From contig NMRB01001130.1 of the NCBI GenBank assembly GCA_002633025.1, forward strand, positions 124,244-188,243: 64,000 bases of DNA. Direction: 5' to 3'. The DNA is from Notospermus geniculatus. Its lineage: Eukaryota; Nemertea; Pilidiophora; Heteronemertea; Lineidae. How positions within the stretch are numbered: position 1 is the stretch's first letter; each line of letters opens with the position of its first letter. A program made the position numbers and the translations under genes. The notes below the pieces were generated by a model, which saw only the letters and a program-made list of their open reading frames with translations, was not told the origin of the DNA and made no database searches. This document shows positions 1 to 11,545 of the stretch, one piece after another.

Positions 1-1017
1 ATCATATTAGTGAAATTTTAATGATATACATGTATTTGTGGTTTTGCTGACTACTTTTCAACTTTTATACAGTCTGGTCCTTCCTCATCTCATGATCTGC
101 TAGGCTATTCTGGCTCTGTGGCTGCCCTTCTTGTGGGCTGAACATCAAATTTGCTCATGAGCAAATTTCACATGTCTAGTTACTCTTGGCGGCACTTCGT
201 CGAGTAATCCAAGGCCAGACGATATTTTGTGTGGGATGAGTGCCGGTGTCACCTTTCGTAATTCCTCCTTACAATTCCTTACCAATGAAGGCAGGAGAGT
301 CTACGTAACCTCTTATGGAATTGACGCCATTTACTAACTTGACCAGCGATGAATGGGACTTATTATTTCGTGAGCTTGATCTTGGGACAATAAGGAAAGG
401 TCGACTATAAAATATGACTTGGACTGTTGACTGGAGTTTCGACTGAAACTTTTCGATAAATTCTTCATAATGACGATATGGGAGCTCCGATGGAAAACTT
501 GAAAATTTCGTCGTGTATAGAAACAGGAAAGCTTTCAAATGACGTTGGTTTCAGTTTTTAAAAATATGCGATTGAAAATCACACTTTTTTATAGAAATTT
601 TAAACTTTTGTCAAAAATACAACTTATGCAAGTTCATGATATTTTTGGTCTCAAAATGTGTCTTGAGGCCCTAAATAATTGCCGTAAAAAGCAAAGGTTG
701 ATCCTCTGAAGATTTTGGGAAATATTTAAGTTTATTAGCTGTGCATTTACTTATGATTAAGGGTCTACTTCGGCAAAACCTTTCCCATGAAGTCAAAATG
801 TATATATGCCGTGGTAAAGAGTTGCAACATGAAACACAAGGGTATCCAACCCTCCTCCGAAACGACTGTTCTTATTTAAATGAACTAGATTGATACGAGA
901 TATTTGGCATTCAGCTTTGTCAAAAAGTCGACCACCAGATCAAGTTATTTTGTGTCGTATTACAATACCACCTAAAAAGTTGCACGTAGAGATTTTTCGC
1001 TCCAGGCGTCTAGTATT
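1..1017. other. No gene recognised
   Basis: AT-rich sequence with only short open frames. I see no domain, no convincing splice-bounded exon and no repeat structure here. Confidence 0.5.
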
Positions 1018-1022
1018 GTTAT

Positions 1023-1701
1023 CAGACTGGGCCGTCACGCGGTACCGTGATTCGCGCTTTACCGTGACTTCGTGGTGAAAAGAGGTTTCCGAAGTGGATC
1101 GAATGTGGCGCAACCGCACAACTGCTCGCCGAGCATGGTGGGAATCGTGGTCGCGCTGCAGCGTGATATCACGGGGCAGTTGAAGTCAACGTTTTACAAT
1201 GGTTTACTTGTGAAGATTACAACAACAATCGCGGCTAACCGAGGCCACCCGAAGATAAGAGACTTTAGCACGTCTAATTTCAAAAAAGCGTCAATCGTTT
1301 TAAAAAAAGCGTCATTTTGAAATGACCTGTCCAAATGCAATCTCTATCATCTTATCTACATACCTGAGCTGAATTTCAGGCTTTGCAGGCGTTTATGGCG
1401 CCGAAAATGGCATATAATGCAGGTAGGCATGGCAGGCCTGCCATTACGGCTGTCGAGGTAAATTTCGGTCGAAAATTGCCTGTAAAATCTTTAAACGTGA
1501 GTATGACACAGTGAATTCTTGCTTGTTTATTGACAAAAATTGTATAGATTTACGGTGAGAAGTTTCCGTCCCCTCCACGCAGGATTGTAGGTGTTTTCTG
1601 CCGAAACAAATATTGTATTTTGTAGAGCCATTGCGCGGTTGGGCGCGACAAAAAAGTCACGTGCACGTTTCAATCACGGTACCGCGTGACGGCCCAGTCT
1701 G
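1023..1701. mobile_element. Non-autonomous DNA transposon with ~30-bp TIRs and 5-bp TSD
   Basis: The ends are inverted copies of each other: CAGACTGGGCCGTCACGCGG at the left and its complement at the right, continuing through GTACCGTGATT. GTTAT occurs directly outside both ends (1018-1022 and 1702-1706), as expected for a 5-bp target-site duplication. The interior codes for no recognisable transposase; the short open frames inside look random. The superfamily is not settled. Confidence 0.8.
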
Positions 1702-1978
1702 GTTATGAAAGGTGTTTGGGTAGCTCCTTCTCTATCGCTCCTTCCCAGGTCATATCATATGTAAGGTCATATTTCATGAAGATCGCACAACAATTTGTTT
1801 CCATTGTTGTAACACAATGCATGGAATCACGGAAACGTATGATCGATTTGAGACGGCCATAAGTTTCTTATTTCTTGGTCTCTTTGTCTCTGTCGAGTAC
1901 GTTTCATTCTGGCGACCCACAAAGCACGAGTTTAAAAGTTCTTCAGTTGGCAAGGAGACCTTTCGTTGCTCTTCCTAG

Positions 1979-2099
1979 TTTCATTCCGATAAAAACGATA
2001 TTTGGATTGGTCAAAGGAGAGTTTCGACGTTCATTGCTCTAACTCCCCTATCGCTGACCGTGCAAAGGCTAATATTCTGGACAGATGGACAGTGCGGCG
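1979..2099 (+). CDS. Candidate internal exon, C-type-lectin-like fragment
   Basis: A 121-nt segment open in one frame is bounded by a pyrimidine-rich acceptor (ttgctcttcctag) and a consensus donor (gtgagt). It enters in phase 0 and leaves in phase 1. The 40 codons include NDIWIGQRR and LIFWTDGQCG, which recall the WIG and W-T/S-D-G landmarks of C-type lectin domains, although the spacing between them is longer than usual. Phase 1 at its end fits the acceptors at 3310 and 4593, each starting with a split codon read as Asp-Glu-Val. No upstream exon was found. It could be a chance open frame between good-looking splice sites. Confidence 0.35.
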
Positions 2100-2325
2100 G
2101 TGAGTGTAGACAGGTACCCGGTTCTAACTATTTTACATCGGACTTTTGGGTTTGCTAGGAGCGGCCGTGCCGAGCGCGTTCGTGCATCTGATTAGCCGGT
2201 GGTGGCACAGGTGGCAAGTATACGAACTATTATGTTGATACCCTTTTCTAGTTTTAACATGGGAAATCCCCTTCGTGATTGGTGATTTCCTGGGTCAAAA
2301 GTAGATAAATTCTATCTGCATAAAA

Positions 2326-3292
2326 ACTCCTGACCAATATCCCTATATCCAAGGATGATGATGCTACTCCTGACCAATATCCCTACATCCAAGAATGATA
2401 ATGCTACCCCTGACCAATATCCCTACATCCAAGGATGATAATGCTACCCCTGACCAATATCCCTTCACCCAAGGATGATGATGCTACCCCTGACTAATAT
2501 TATTCATCCAAGGATGATGATGCTAGCCTGACCAATATTCCTACATTCCAGGATGATGATGCCACTCCTGACCAATATCCCTTCATCCAAGGATGATGAG
2601 GATGCTGCCCCTGACCAATGTTCATTCTCCCAAGAATGATAATGCTGCCACAGACCATTCTTTCATCCACTGATGATGATGCTACCCCTGACCAATAATC
2701 CCTTCATCCAAGGATGATGATGCTACCCCTGACCAATATCCCTCCATCCAAGGATGATGACGCTACCCCTGACCAATATCCCTCCATCCAAGAATGATGA
2801 TGATGCTGCTCCTGACCAATATTCATTCATCCAAGAATGATAATGCTACCACAGATCATTCCTTCATCGAAGGATGATGATGTTACCCCTGACCAACATT
2901 CCTTCATCCATGGATGATGATGCTACCCCTGAACAACATCCCTTCATCCAAGGGTGATGATGCTACTCCTGACAAATATCCCTTCATCCAAGGGTGATGA
3001 TGCTACTCCTGACAAATATCCCATCATCCACGGATGGTGATGTTACCCCTGACCAATATCCATTCATCCAAGGATGATGATGCAACCCCTGACAAATATT
3101 TCCCCATCCAAAGATAATGATACTCGTGACCAATATCCCTGGATGATCATCCAAGAATGATAATGCCCCCCCCCCGACCAATATCCCTTCATCCAAGGAT
3201 GAAAATGCTCCCCCTGACCAATATTCGTACATCCAGGGATGATGATGATGCCCCCTGACCAATACCCCTACATCCAAGATGATAATGCAGAC
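2326..3292. repeat. Minisatellite block 1, ~40-bp unit
   Basis: About 24 imperfect copies of a unit reading roughly CTGACCAATATCCCTTCATC followed by CAAGGATGATGATGCTACC. Units vary by substitutions and small GAT insertions. The histidine-rich open frames on the minus strand come from the ATG/CAT-rich repeat and are not taken as genes. In the proposed gene model this lies in the intron between 2099 and 3310. Confidence 0.95.
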
Positions 3293-3309
3293 CTTCTTCT
3301 TTCTTTCAG

Positions 3310-3436
3310 ATGAAGTAAATCAGCGATGTCCGTCAAACAGTATCCTCGCTGCTCGCTGTCACCCCGTTACCCGATGGGAGTTTAACAGACCTGAGGCTTT
3401 TGAAGTCTTGACGACAATGTGTATACCGTTTGCACA
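3310..3436 (+). CDS. Candidate exon A (possible alternative terminal exon)
   Basis: Acceptor ttctttctttcag precedes it and gtgagt follows it at 3437. In the phase-1 frame it reads Glu-Val-Asn-Gln and 41 codons in all, with three cysteines, ending Ala-Gln-stop at the donor boundary. If the donor is used to join exon B at 4593, the frame also stops at once, so the product is the same either way. This suggests exon A is a terminal coding exon. No domain is recognised. It shares its opening Asp-Glu-Val junction with exon B. Confidence 0.3.
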
Positions 3437-3588
3437 GTGAGTAACGTTCATATCAGTGTCGAAAACTATCTCTGTGTCTCACAAAGACATCCAACCACAC
3501 CAAGGGTTTTTTACCTCGCACAACGTGCGTGCCTGTGTATGAAGAGGAGCGAGACCAAAGCCCTGCTATGGGAGGGTGTCCAATAGCA

Positions 3589-4303
3589 GGGACATCCCTT
3601 CATCCAAAGATGATGATGCTACCCCTGACCAATACCCCTTCATCCAAGGATGATGATGGGACCCCTGACCAATATCCCTCCATCCACGGATGATGATACT
3701 ACTCCTGACCAATATCCCTTCATCCAAGGATGGTCATGCTACCCTTGACCAATGTCTCTTCATCCAAGGATCATGATGCTACCCCTGACCATTATCCCTT
3801 CATCCAAGGATGATGATGGGACCCCTGACCAATATCCCTCCATCCAAGGATGATGGTACTTCCTCTGAGCAACATCCCTTCATCCAAGGATGATGATGGG
3901 ACCCCTGACCAACATCCCTTCATCCAAGGATGATGATTCTACTCCTGACCAATGTCTCTTCATCCAAGGATGATGATGCTACCCCTGACCAATACACCTT
4001 CATCCAAGGATGATGATGCCACTAGTAGTACTACTCCAGACCAATATCCCTTCATCCAAGGATGATGATGCTACCCCTGACCAATATCCCTTCATCCAAG
4101 GATGATGGTGCTACCCCTGACCAATACCTCTTCATCCAAGGATATTCATGCTACCCCTGACCAATATCCCTTCATCCAAGGATGATGATGATACCCTGAC
4201 CAATATCTCTTCATCCAAGGATGACGATGCTACCCCTGACCAATATCCCTTCATCCAAAGATGATGATGCTACCCCTGACCAATATCCCTTCATCCAAGG
4301 ATG
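3589..4303. repeat. Minisatellite block 2, same ~40-bp unit
   Basis: About 18 units of the same family as block 1, more homogeneous, with the core CATCCAAGGATGATGATGCT. The ~300 bp that separates the two blocks contains candidate exon A. One unit is interrupted by a short actagtagtact insertion near 4021. Confidence 0.95.
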
Positions 4304-4592
4304 ATCCATATTGGACGACCTGCCATTCACTATTTGCTATATTATACAATCAAATTCTCAAGTTGCCTATCAACTATAATAGGCCTATGCCCTGATTGGC
4401 TAAAACTAGGAGGGCTGTCCGATACGAGGTTTTAGGATCCGATACAAGGATTGAGGATCCGATACGATGTGACATCCTATGATGTGTTCTATGTGAGTAC
4501 GTGTTCTTTTGTAACTGCCGTTTTGTGATGACTAGGTGGACTGAAATTTTCCACCAACATTTGTACTCACTGGTCCCCTTCTCTCCTTGCAG

Positions 4593-4759
4593 ATGAGGTA
4601 AAAATCAGTGACCACAGTGCAGAAAAAGACGACGTAACGTCATGCCAGCCAGCGTCAGTTCCGCGATTCGCCGCACGTCACCGCCACCGCTGCTGGGGCG
4701 TTAACTCTGGCAATGAACACATGCGAGATTTCATAGAATTTCTACAGTGTGGCTGTTAG
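4593..4759 (+). CDS. Candidate exon B (possible terminal exon)
   Basis: It follows the acceptor cttctctccttgcag. In phase 1 it reads Glu-Val-Lys-Ile-Ser-Asp and stays open for about 55 codons to a TAG, with cysteines near the end in RCWGVNSGNEHM and FLQCGC. No family is recognised. Both A and B start with a nearly identical atgarGTA word after a strong acceptor, so they may be alternative last exons of the gene entered at 1979. Without transcripts this is a weak model. Confidence 0.3.
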
Positions 4760-5115
4760 CTGCTGCCATTGCAGTGGTAGAGGATGGAATTAGTAGTAAA
4801 CATGGCTGACGCTGAAGCAGCCGGGTGGGCAAAATCATGAAAATGAACGCTATGGAATGATTTCAAAATGATGACAAAGAGCGTGGTCAACGTCGGAAGT
4901 AGTATTTAGTTCACTTTTTGCACGCTGAATATGTTGATTAAAGAGTTGTAATGAAAAAAGCAAAAAATACGCAGGTGGACTCAGGCACCTGACTTGTCTC
5001 CTGCAGATTTTCAGCCTCCTTCGTAAAGCGAGTTTCAAAAAAAATATGCACCGAAAATTTCACACACGAATTCTTCAGTAATTCAATCAGCCTTTCGTCT
5101 GCTGCTGGCGGCTAC
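4760..5115. other. No gene recognised
   Basis: Short open frames only. It would be 3' untranslated or intergenic sequence if exon B is real. Confidence 0.4.
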
Positions 5116-5634
5116 AGGCCATACAAGGATCGCTGTGTCGTTCCAAAATGCCTATCAGAGAAATAGGCATGTGCGCCAGATATTTAAGTTGTGTGGAAGT
5201 AATCCAATTCTGCCTAAGTATTTGTCACCTTGCCAATCTTTAACCCTTTTCGGGCAAACTCGCCGTTTGTCGAGAGTGTCCTGTACCACACACACTCGGA
5301 CATTCGTATTAACCTAATATCGTAAGCCGGGGCCCAATTGATGTTCTCTTTGCATATTGTTTAAGGCGTGACTAAGGCCATACAAGGATTGCTGTGTCGT
5401 TCCAAAATGCCTATCAGAGAAATACGCCTGTGCGCCAGAGAGTAAAGTTGTGTGGAAGTAATCCAATTCTGCCTAAGTATTTGTCACCTTGCCAATCTTT
5501 AACCCTTTTCTGGCAAACTCGCCGTTTGTCGAGAGCGCCCTGTACCACACACACTCGGACATTCGTATTGACCTAATATCGTAAGCCGGGACCCAATTGA
5601 TGTTCTCTTTGCATACTGTATTAAGGCGTGACTT
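5116..5634. repeat. Head-to-tail duplication of a ~259-bp unit
   Basis: The segment starting aggccatacaaggatygctg at 5116 is repeated from 5375, ending in ttaaggcgtgact, with only about a dozen differences. Both copies keep a 60-codon frame reading MSFQNAYQRN, but this probably reflects recent duplication. No coding domain is claimed. Confidence 0.9.
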
Positions 5635-6822
5635 CATTGGCAGTGGTGACCTTCGGAACTACGGGAAGTAGGCAATCTCGGCAGGTTTCAGTGGCCGCGC
5701 TGTGGTCAGTCGTCGTCTTTTGGGGAGTTACCCTCGTCCCTCTTCGTGTCCGACTTCCCGGTCAAAATACGGCATAAATAGGGGTTTATCAACGCCATGC
5801 GATAGATACAGTAGTGTGCAGTACTTTTTTCTCTTCCAACAACGCTTTTAAGTCAGTGTCTCTACACGATCAAATCAGTGGTCTCGGTTAAATGAGTGAC
5901 TTGCGGCAGAGCTTGCTCGCCAGCCAGTGTGACGAGAGTAACCCGGCGGTTGTATACAGTGGTACAGCGAGATCTGAAATCAGTCAAGTTAGCATGGTTT
6001 TGTCTTGTGCTTGCTTCGAATAATTCCAATCTGCCTAGTGTTTCATATTTGGCCACTTATTACACTCGCTGCCATCGGATTAAAGAGATACCATCAGTTT
6101 TAATACGTACTATTTTACAGTGCATGGTGCGCATTAATACATAACTTCAATCTTTTGCCAGGGGCCGCCAGTGGCGCGTGCGTCAGACACCCATCCCTGT
6201 TTAGATCACGGCAGCGCCTAGACTTGGTAAATGAGCGGCTTACTGGATATAGCATAATCATAAAAAGCATAACATAATCGGGAGTACTCATTATTTCCAC
6301 GCCCACCATGACAGTGGCGCGGATACCTAGTTTCTTGTTGTTCCATTAGGTGATTGGTTGTCAGAGTGACGCCAGCACCTCTTGAGTCTTACAATTCATC
6401 ATGGCTGTGCCCATACTAGTAGTTTGCCGCTTCGATGATTGAAATCGAGACAGAAGCCGAGAGTTTTTTAATTCATATGTGACAAGAGATTCAGTGAAAG
6501 TGAAACATGCACATGCATCAGGTCGAAGTCAAAATCAGTTAGCACCTAGATCAGTTGATCGAATTTATGAACCAAGGTCTGCCTCATCTTGGCATACGCA
6601 GAAATTGAATCATGAGTCATGCGGCGGTGGGGGGGGGGCTACAGTGATGTTCCATCATATTATTGCTTGACATAGCCGAATATGATGCCTCGGGGTTGAA
6701 CTCAGCACTTCTTATAAATACTCTCTAAAAACGGACGAGTGAATTTTTCGCTCATTCTAAAGATCGAATCAGTTTTGGCTCTAAAAGATTGGAATTCGAG
6801 TGAAATACGATAATAGGCCCTA
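5635..6822. other. No gene recognised
   Basis: Several overlapping open frames of 60-80 codons on both strands, none with a recognisable domain or convincing splice sites. A G9 run occurs near 6630. Confidence 0.45.
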
Positions 6823-7507
6823 CCCCCGTCACACTTAGTTCGAATCAGCAGGAATCAAGCAGAACCAGCCGGAATGAGAAAATTTGCAAAATTCGAGCTA
6901 GATTCGGGAGAGAATTAGCTTTGAAAGATTGCACTTCAAATACTTGGAACGCAGTTCGAATGCACTTCGAATTTTGGTCAGAAATCCCGCAGAATGGCTG
7001 CAGAATATCGGTAGAATGTCAAAGAATTCACGAAGAATGCCTCCCGAAGACAAAAATGCAATTGGAATGTACTTCGAATGTAACAGGAATTTCCCGAGTG
7101 TATCTCGCATGCCGCAAGAATGGTCCCCGACTAGCTGCTGAATCTAAAATTTTCATGAGTCTGAGCTCAACGGGCAGGGTGTGGACCCTGGACCTTTCGA
7201 TTGTCCTTCGAATGCGATCAGAATGTTTCAAATGCTGTTGGAACGCGGTCGGACTATTTAGAACGCAGTAAGAATGCAGATAGAATACACTTCAAATGCT
7301 GTTCGATATTTCTCCACTTGGAACGCACCTCGATAGTATTGAACATGCTCAAAACATTCTGACAGACCACAGGAAAGGGCCGGAACATTACGAACGCAGT
7401 CGGAACCCAGTCAGAATTTTTAGAATGCACTTCGATTGTCCAGGAATGAACTACGAATTGTCATTCCGACGGTATTCCTGCTCATTCCGCCTCTAGTGTG
7501 ACGGGGG
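6823..7507. mobile_element. MITE-like element with TIR CCCCCGTCACACT
   Basis: The 13-bp ends CCCCCGTCACACT and AGTGTGACGGGGG are exact complements. Similarity continues inward as a degenerate array of GGAATnnAGTCGGAAT-like words. No transposase is seen. A related terminus marks the repeats at 23377-23625 and near 23038 (gtgtgatgggggcat), so this belongs to a wider family here. Confidence 0.75.
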
Positions 7508-8584
7508 CATAACGTTGAGTCGGTAAAATAGTTAAAGCTACATAACCAATATTGTTGAATCTGGAGCAGAGCGCCAAGTTATAAGCTCAATAAATGATAT
7601 CGGACGAATAAGGTACAACAGAAGGCAACCAGAGCACACCTGTTAGAGCCTTTTGAATCCTTCCGTCAAACTGATTTCATACATGTAACCTTAACTTCTT
7701 AATGATGAAATGACCTGTCTATTGCACGTGTTTATTAGGTGTTATCGTAGTTACGATGCAATGACAACGTTACACCATTCCCAGCTCATTTGCATTTCTA
7801 ATGGCAAACGTTGTGCACAAAGGGAATGATATTGATTTCTTTTGTATTTCTGAACGCATCAAAATTAGAAATACCGAAAATAGGCGAAGATATTTGACCA
7901 GCACATGCCCTTGACAATGTATCCGTGCACACTGCCATTTCGTTTTATTTGCCAAATAACCAAGAATATTGCAGCTGGTCTTGATAAAAGTTTCTTAATT
8001 TTTTTTTAAATTCATATTTCACCATGTTAGATTCTATGGAGGAGAAAAGGAAGGAAAGGGCATCATGGCTGAAGAAGCATCAATTTACAATATCGTCATA
8101 CAGAGTGCATCCAGTCGACCCGCAAAGGTATGAACAGCGCCACGACGTGTCAGCCGCGGTATTTGGCGGTACTAACTGCTAAATCACTGAACGAAAGCGA
8201 GGCAGTGACGTAGGCGTAGCAGACGCTATAAATACAATCACTAATTACGCACGATTAGTGAGAGGTTTGAAGGTGGCGTAATGTTTACATGTTGATGGAA
8301 GTTTCTCTACGAAAGTTGCCGAAAATTTCATCGAAATCGGTTCAGTTTTGGCCGAGTTATCGATCGAAATGTAACCTTGTGTTTTCGAAAACAGGCGTTC
8401 TTCAAAGTGCGTACACTTTCTTGGAATAGTATTTTGAAACTTCTGCTTAGGACATTCGGGTTGTTATAACATAGAAGAATCCACATGCGAAGCGTGGTTT
8501 TATGCACGCATGTCTGAGGGGTTGACAATCACCCCGAAACACAACCACATTTTCAAGAAATCTCTCGCTTTATCCATTGGCTAA
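7508..8584. other. No gene recognised
   Basis: Mostly AT-rich sequence with isolated short frames and no repeat structure that I can support. Confidence 0.45.
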
Positions 8585-8668
8585 CTGGTTCCATGGGCTC
8601 CGACGGTGGCGCTGACTGGTCGAATCGTCAGTCAGCGCCACGTCGTCTGCCAAGGAACCAGGTTTATG
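8585..8668. repeat. Short imperfect foldback
   Basis: GTGGCGCTGACTG and CAGTCAGCGCCAC face each other around a 10-nt loop. An outer pair, CTGGTTCC and GGAACCAG, extends the hairpin. Similar words occur in the element at 47137-47431, so this may be a deleted MITE. Confidence 0.6.
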
Positions 8669-9340
8669 GCTGCGAGAATCGTAACCTACTGCTGTTCAAA
8701 CTGCGTACAAAAACTTGGAATACCATGCCGATGTATGAAATTAATACAGATTGGAGATTGATAGTTTCTCCATCCATTCAGTTTTGCTGGTTTTATGCAG
8801 GCAAGTATTTATGGAGTTATGGCGATGTTTTTAACAACGCTCTACTCCAAGTGACCTCCAATTCTGTGCGGAGGACGAAATTTCTTAAACGATTTTCTTC
8901 ACTCGTTTGCATTATTCCAAAATAAATTACACTAATGGAAAGTTCAATGTCTTAGCTAAATACTGATGTATGGTTTGTGTGGTTGAATTTGAACGGTCTT
9001 CTCGATAAACGCACTTTTGTGCGAGGTCTCCGATTTCTCGAATGAGGTACTCGAGAAGCCTCGTCGAGGGCCCCGATCGCCCATTATTTTCCCGCGCGCA
9101 AAATAAATCTGCCGTAGAAAAGGACCTTTGCGGGTCGACTGGCATCCTGCTTATGGATTTTCTAATATTTACTCGTTCATTTGCTGAGGAATTTTTAGAT
9201 CTGTGACTACTTCTCATATAAGCCTCGCCAAGCGACACGGCATTATTACTAATATTGACAACAAAATGGTCGCTCTGTTCGATGGAGGCTCTAACAGGTG
9301 TGAGAGCGCCCTTAAAAATCGGCCCTGTCAAAGACATTCA
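8669..9340. other. No gene recognised
   Basis: Open frames at 8593-8925 (+) and 8927-9337 (-) are long enough to notice but show no domain, signal or splice support. Confidence 0.4.
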
Positions 9341-9428
9341 TTGGTCGTGCCGATGATCGAACCAAGAACCTCGGAGGTGGCAGGAATGATTTTTCAGTGT
9401 GCCATTCTGACTGTCCGACCACTTCCTC
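9341..9428 (-). repeat. tRNA-derived SINE fragment
   Basis: Read on the minus strand, the sequence has a B-box-like GGTTCGATCAT preceded about 55 nt earlier by an A-box-like gtggtcggacagt. It does not fold into a complete tRNA and is classed as a SINE head. Confidence 0.5.
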
Positions 9429-9810
9429 AAAAGGGACTAGGAAATTTTTCTCAAGCTTCGGTTATTACAGAATGGTAGTCTTTCATGATAAATTCCCACC
9501 GTCAATTCACTTTTTCAATTAAGTGTTAATTACTGGCACCCAGACAAATCAGTGATCACCACAGCATGGAGAATTCACCACGTCACTGGGAACCTATCGC
9601 TGTATGTATTGTATGGAGCGAGCTGTAGTCTATTATGTTGATTAGGTTCCCAGTGACGTGGTGAATGCTCCATGGTGTGGTGATCACTGATTTGTCTGGG
9701 TGCCAGTAATTAACACTTAATTGAAAAAGTGAATTGACGGTGGGAATTCATCATGAAAGACTAGCATTTTGTAATAACCGAAGCTTGAAAAAATTTTCCT
9801 AGTCCCTTTA
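9429..9810. repeat. Long hairpin: 168-bp arms, 46-bp loop
   Basis: Left arm 9429-9596 and right arm 9643-9810 are nearly perfect inverted copies, from AAAGGGACTAGGAAA/CCTAGTCCCTTT outside to CGTCACTGGGAACCTA at the loop. No transposase or clear TSD is seen. Such a structure would give a long double-stranded RNA if transcribed. Confidence 0.9.
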
Positions 9811-9847
9811 ATCATTGATTTTCCGACGAGGACTCGGACAGACGAGA

Positions 9848-10861
9848 TCACTGGTCGATATCCGCTCCATAAATAAAAACCTTCCTCAAATTCACTTTCT
9901 GATTACGTGATTTTCCTGGCGACGCCATTAAAGTGATGAAATATTCGTGATACTGATAGATGTGGTACTTAAAACCACTGCGCAAATTCCTAGCTTGTGG
10001 AGGGAAAGAGACCTTTGTTTCTTGAAATGTGAACTTCCCTGATCCGTTTTTGATAAGGCCTTCCTTTGGATCAGGAATCTTCCTCAGTACAAAGCCCGAG
10101 AGGAAGGGTCTCCCTATTACGAAAAGTATCTCGTCGTAGTAATCAGGATGAATGAATCTCGCATTGCATCGTTTGTCAAACTTATTTTTGAGCACGACAC
10201 CGTGTTTCACTGCTTTATACTCGTAATCCTCCAAATGAACATAAAGAATACCGATATAATCCACATAATTTAAGACAAAGGAAAACACTCCCGTTCGGTA
10301 AAAAACCTTTGGCTTGCCATTGAGATGAAGGTGGACACCATTTTCCAGGATAAGAATATTTGATTTATCTGATCCCACCACGTCGTAGATAGTGCTCTCC
10401 CAAAGACCTGACTTCTCGCACGAATAAATTATTTTCTCTCTTAATCCAAGCAGGTCATAGTCCTTTTCCCCATAGCAGATATCAGATGCTGGGATGAACA
10501 ATTTTTGGGATAATGTGCCATTTACAACATTGAAGAGTAAAATCTCACTAGCGTTACTGCCCGGTAGGAAAATCGACGAATTATAAACGTTAACTTCAGG
10601 CAGAGATTTGGGGTGCGGGGGTTTGAGACGAACGGTATGATTACACAGAAGGCCATAATCGGCCTTTCCGGGACATCGGGAAAAAACTCGGGATCGCATG
10701 TATACATCAAAACGAGATTTGGTTTGTTGGCTGATGAATACAGCAAGTACAACTAGCCAACCATATCTCCGGTCAAAGGACAAAATCTCGTTTTTAGACA
10801 TGACCACAGGCGGTAGAAATTTTCCTGTTTTTTGAATGCTATAATTAATTCCTTCTTTCTC
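9848..10861 (-). CDS. Downstream exon of PAN-domain gene; unidentified extracellular C-terminal region
   Basis: This is the longest open exon in the first half of the window: 20 codons from the acceptor (catgtttttcag, at 10862-10873 on this strand) to the first ATG at 10801, then 317 codons to the stop. It contains several potential N-glycosylation sites (NHT, NSS, NAS, NGT, NGS) and scattered cysteines, which suggests an extracellular product. Segments such as VYNSSIFLPGSNASEILLFN and DYDLLGLREKIIYS weakly resemble the strands of an olfactomedin-type beta-propeller, but I would not assign the family. It enters in phase 0, which matches the phase-0 donor of the PAN-like exon 300 bp upstream. 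The hydrophobic stretch GWLVVLAVFI could be read as a signal anchor if ATG 10801 were a start, but the splice model is favoured. Confidence 0.7.
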   Translation of the reverse strand, partial: EKEGINYSIQKTGKFLPPVVMSKNEILSFDRRYGWLVVLAVFISQQTKSRFDVYMRSRVFSRCPGKADYGLLCNHTVRLKPPHPKSLPEVNVYNSSIFLPGSNASEILLFNVVNGTLSQKLFIPASDICYGEKDYDLLGLREKIIYSCEKSGLWESTIYDVVGSDKSNILILENGVHLHLNGKPKVFYRTGVFSFVLNYVDYIGILYVHLEDYEYKAVKHGVVLKNKFDKRCNARFIHPDYYDEILFVIGRPFLSGFVLRKIPDPKEGLIKNGSGKFTFQETKVSFPPQARNLRSGFKYHIYQYHEYFITLMASPGKSRNQKVNLRKVFIYGADIDQ

Positions 10862-11161
10862 CTGAAAAACATGCCTGCAACTTTACTGTGAATATTGAAT
10901 GTGAGCAATGAAAAAAGTATTGGCATCGGCACTCATTGATTTTAATGCCAGCCCTACCAGTAATGGACTTTCTCTCTGGCGCAGATTGTTCAGGTTGTTG
11001 GTGCATTCGATTGAAACCATTTTTAACATCATTTTCATAAATTGTTCTTTAACATTATTTTGCTATTTTCGTTTGTTTTTTTTTGAGAAATTCATAATAC
11101 AACTAACAGTTTGTAAACAACACTGGCGCTGTGTGCATTGGGTTGTTGTATACGCAATTAC

Positions 11162-11545
11162 CTTTTTCTGACACATCCGTGCACCTCGAAATTGAAGTGC
11201 TTCTTTCTTCTCCATACACGTTCCTCTCCTTCTGCTCATCTGACAAACAAAGCGGGAATCTTTCGGTAGGACAACAAAGGTTGTACATTTCAGGTGACAA
11301 CAAATTATAGCGCAGGCGAGAAATGACGTAACATTCTGCTGTGGTATGTCTGATGCTGAAAGACTCCAGTTATGCACCACCGTATGAAAATACGTTGGAA
11401 CCAAACCGTTGGTAAACATCTCAAATAATGACACAGATAATATACAGGAAGTCAACTTCCAGATAAATTTTCGACCCCAAATATTATCACGTTGTGTGTC
11501 AATTTTAGTGCTATTTCTTTCTTTGTATATCAAATAATGACACAA
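11162..11545 (-). CDS. PAN/apple-like exon, upstream part of the 9.8-11.5 kb gene
   Basis: The frame ends at a strong donor (AAG|GTAATT at 11161) in phase 0, exactly as needed to join the exon ending at 9848. The segment NVTSFLACAIICCHLKCTTF followed by a C-Q-M about 15 residues on fits the pattern of PAN/apple-like domains, with helix cysteines followed by C-x-x-F-x-V and a closing cysteine. Such domains mediate protein or carbohydrate binding outside the cell. The 5' border is uncertain. Translation could begin in this frame near 11545 with a hydrophobic stretch (LTSCILSVSLFEMF). Alternatively an acceptor gagtctttcag near 11360 could open a shorter exon. Confidence 0.6.

Noticed and set aside
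2984-3277. Histidine-rich 97-codon frame on the minus strand
   Set aside because: It is produced by the ATG/CAT-rich 40-bp minisatellite and has no independent coding support.
5116-5634. Possible zinc-finger (THAP-like) exon from CCVVPKCLSEK in the duplicated unit
   Set aside because: Only the first cysteine pair fits, one copy has a stop within it, and no further domain part was found.
8593-9337. Frames of 110 and 136 codons on opposite strands
   Set aside because: No domain, splice or composition support; the first begins in a foldback.
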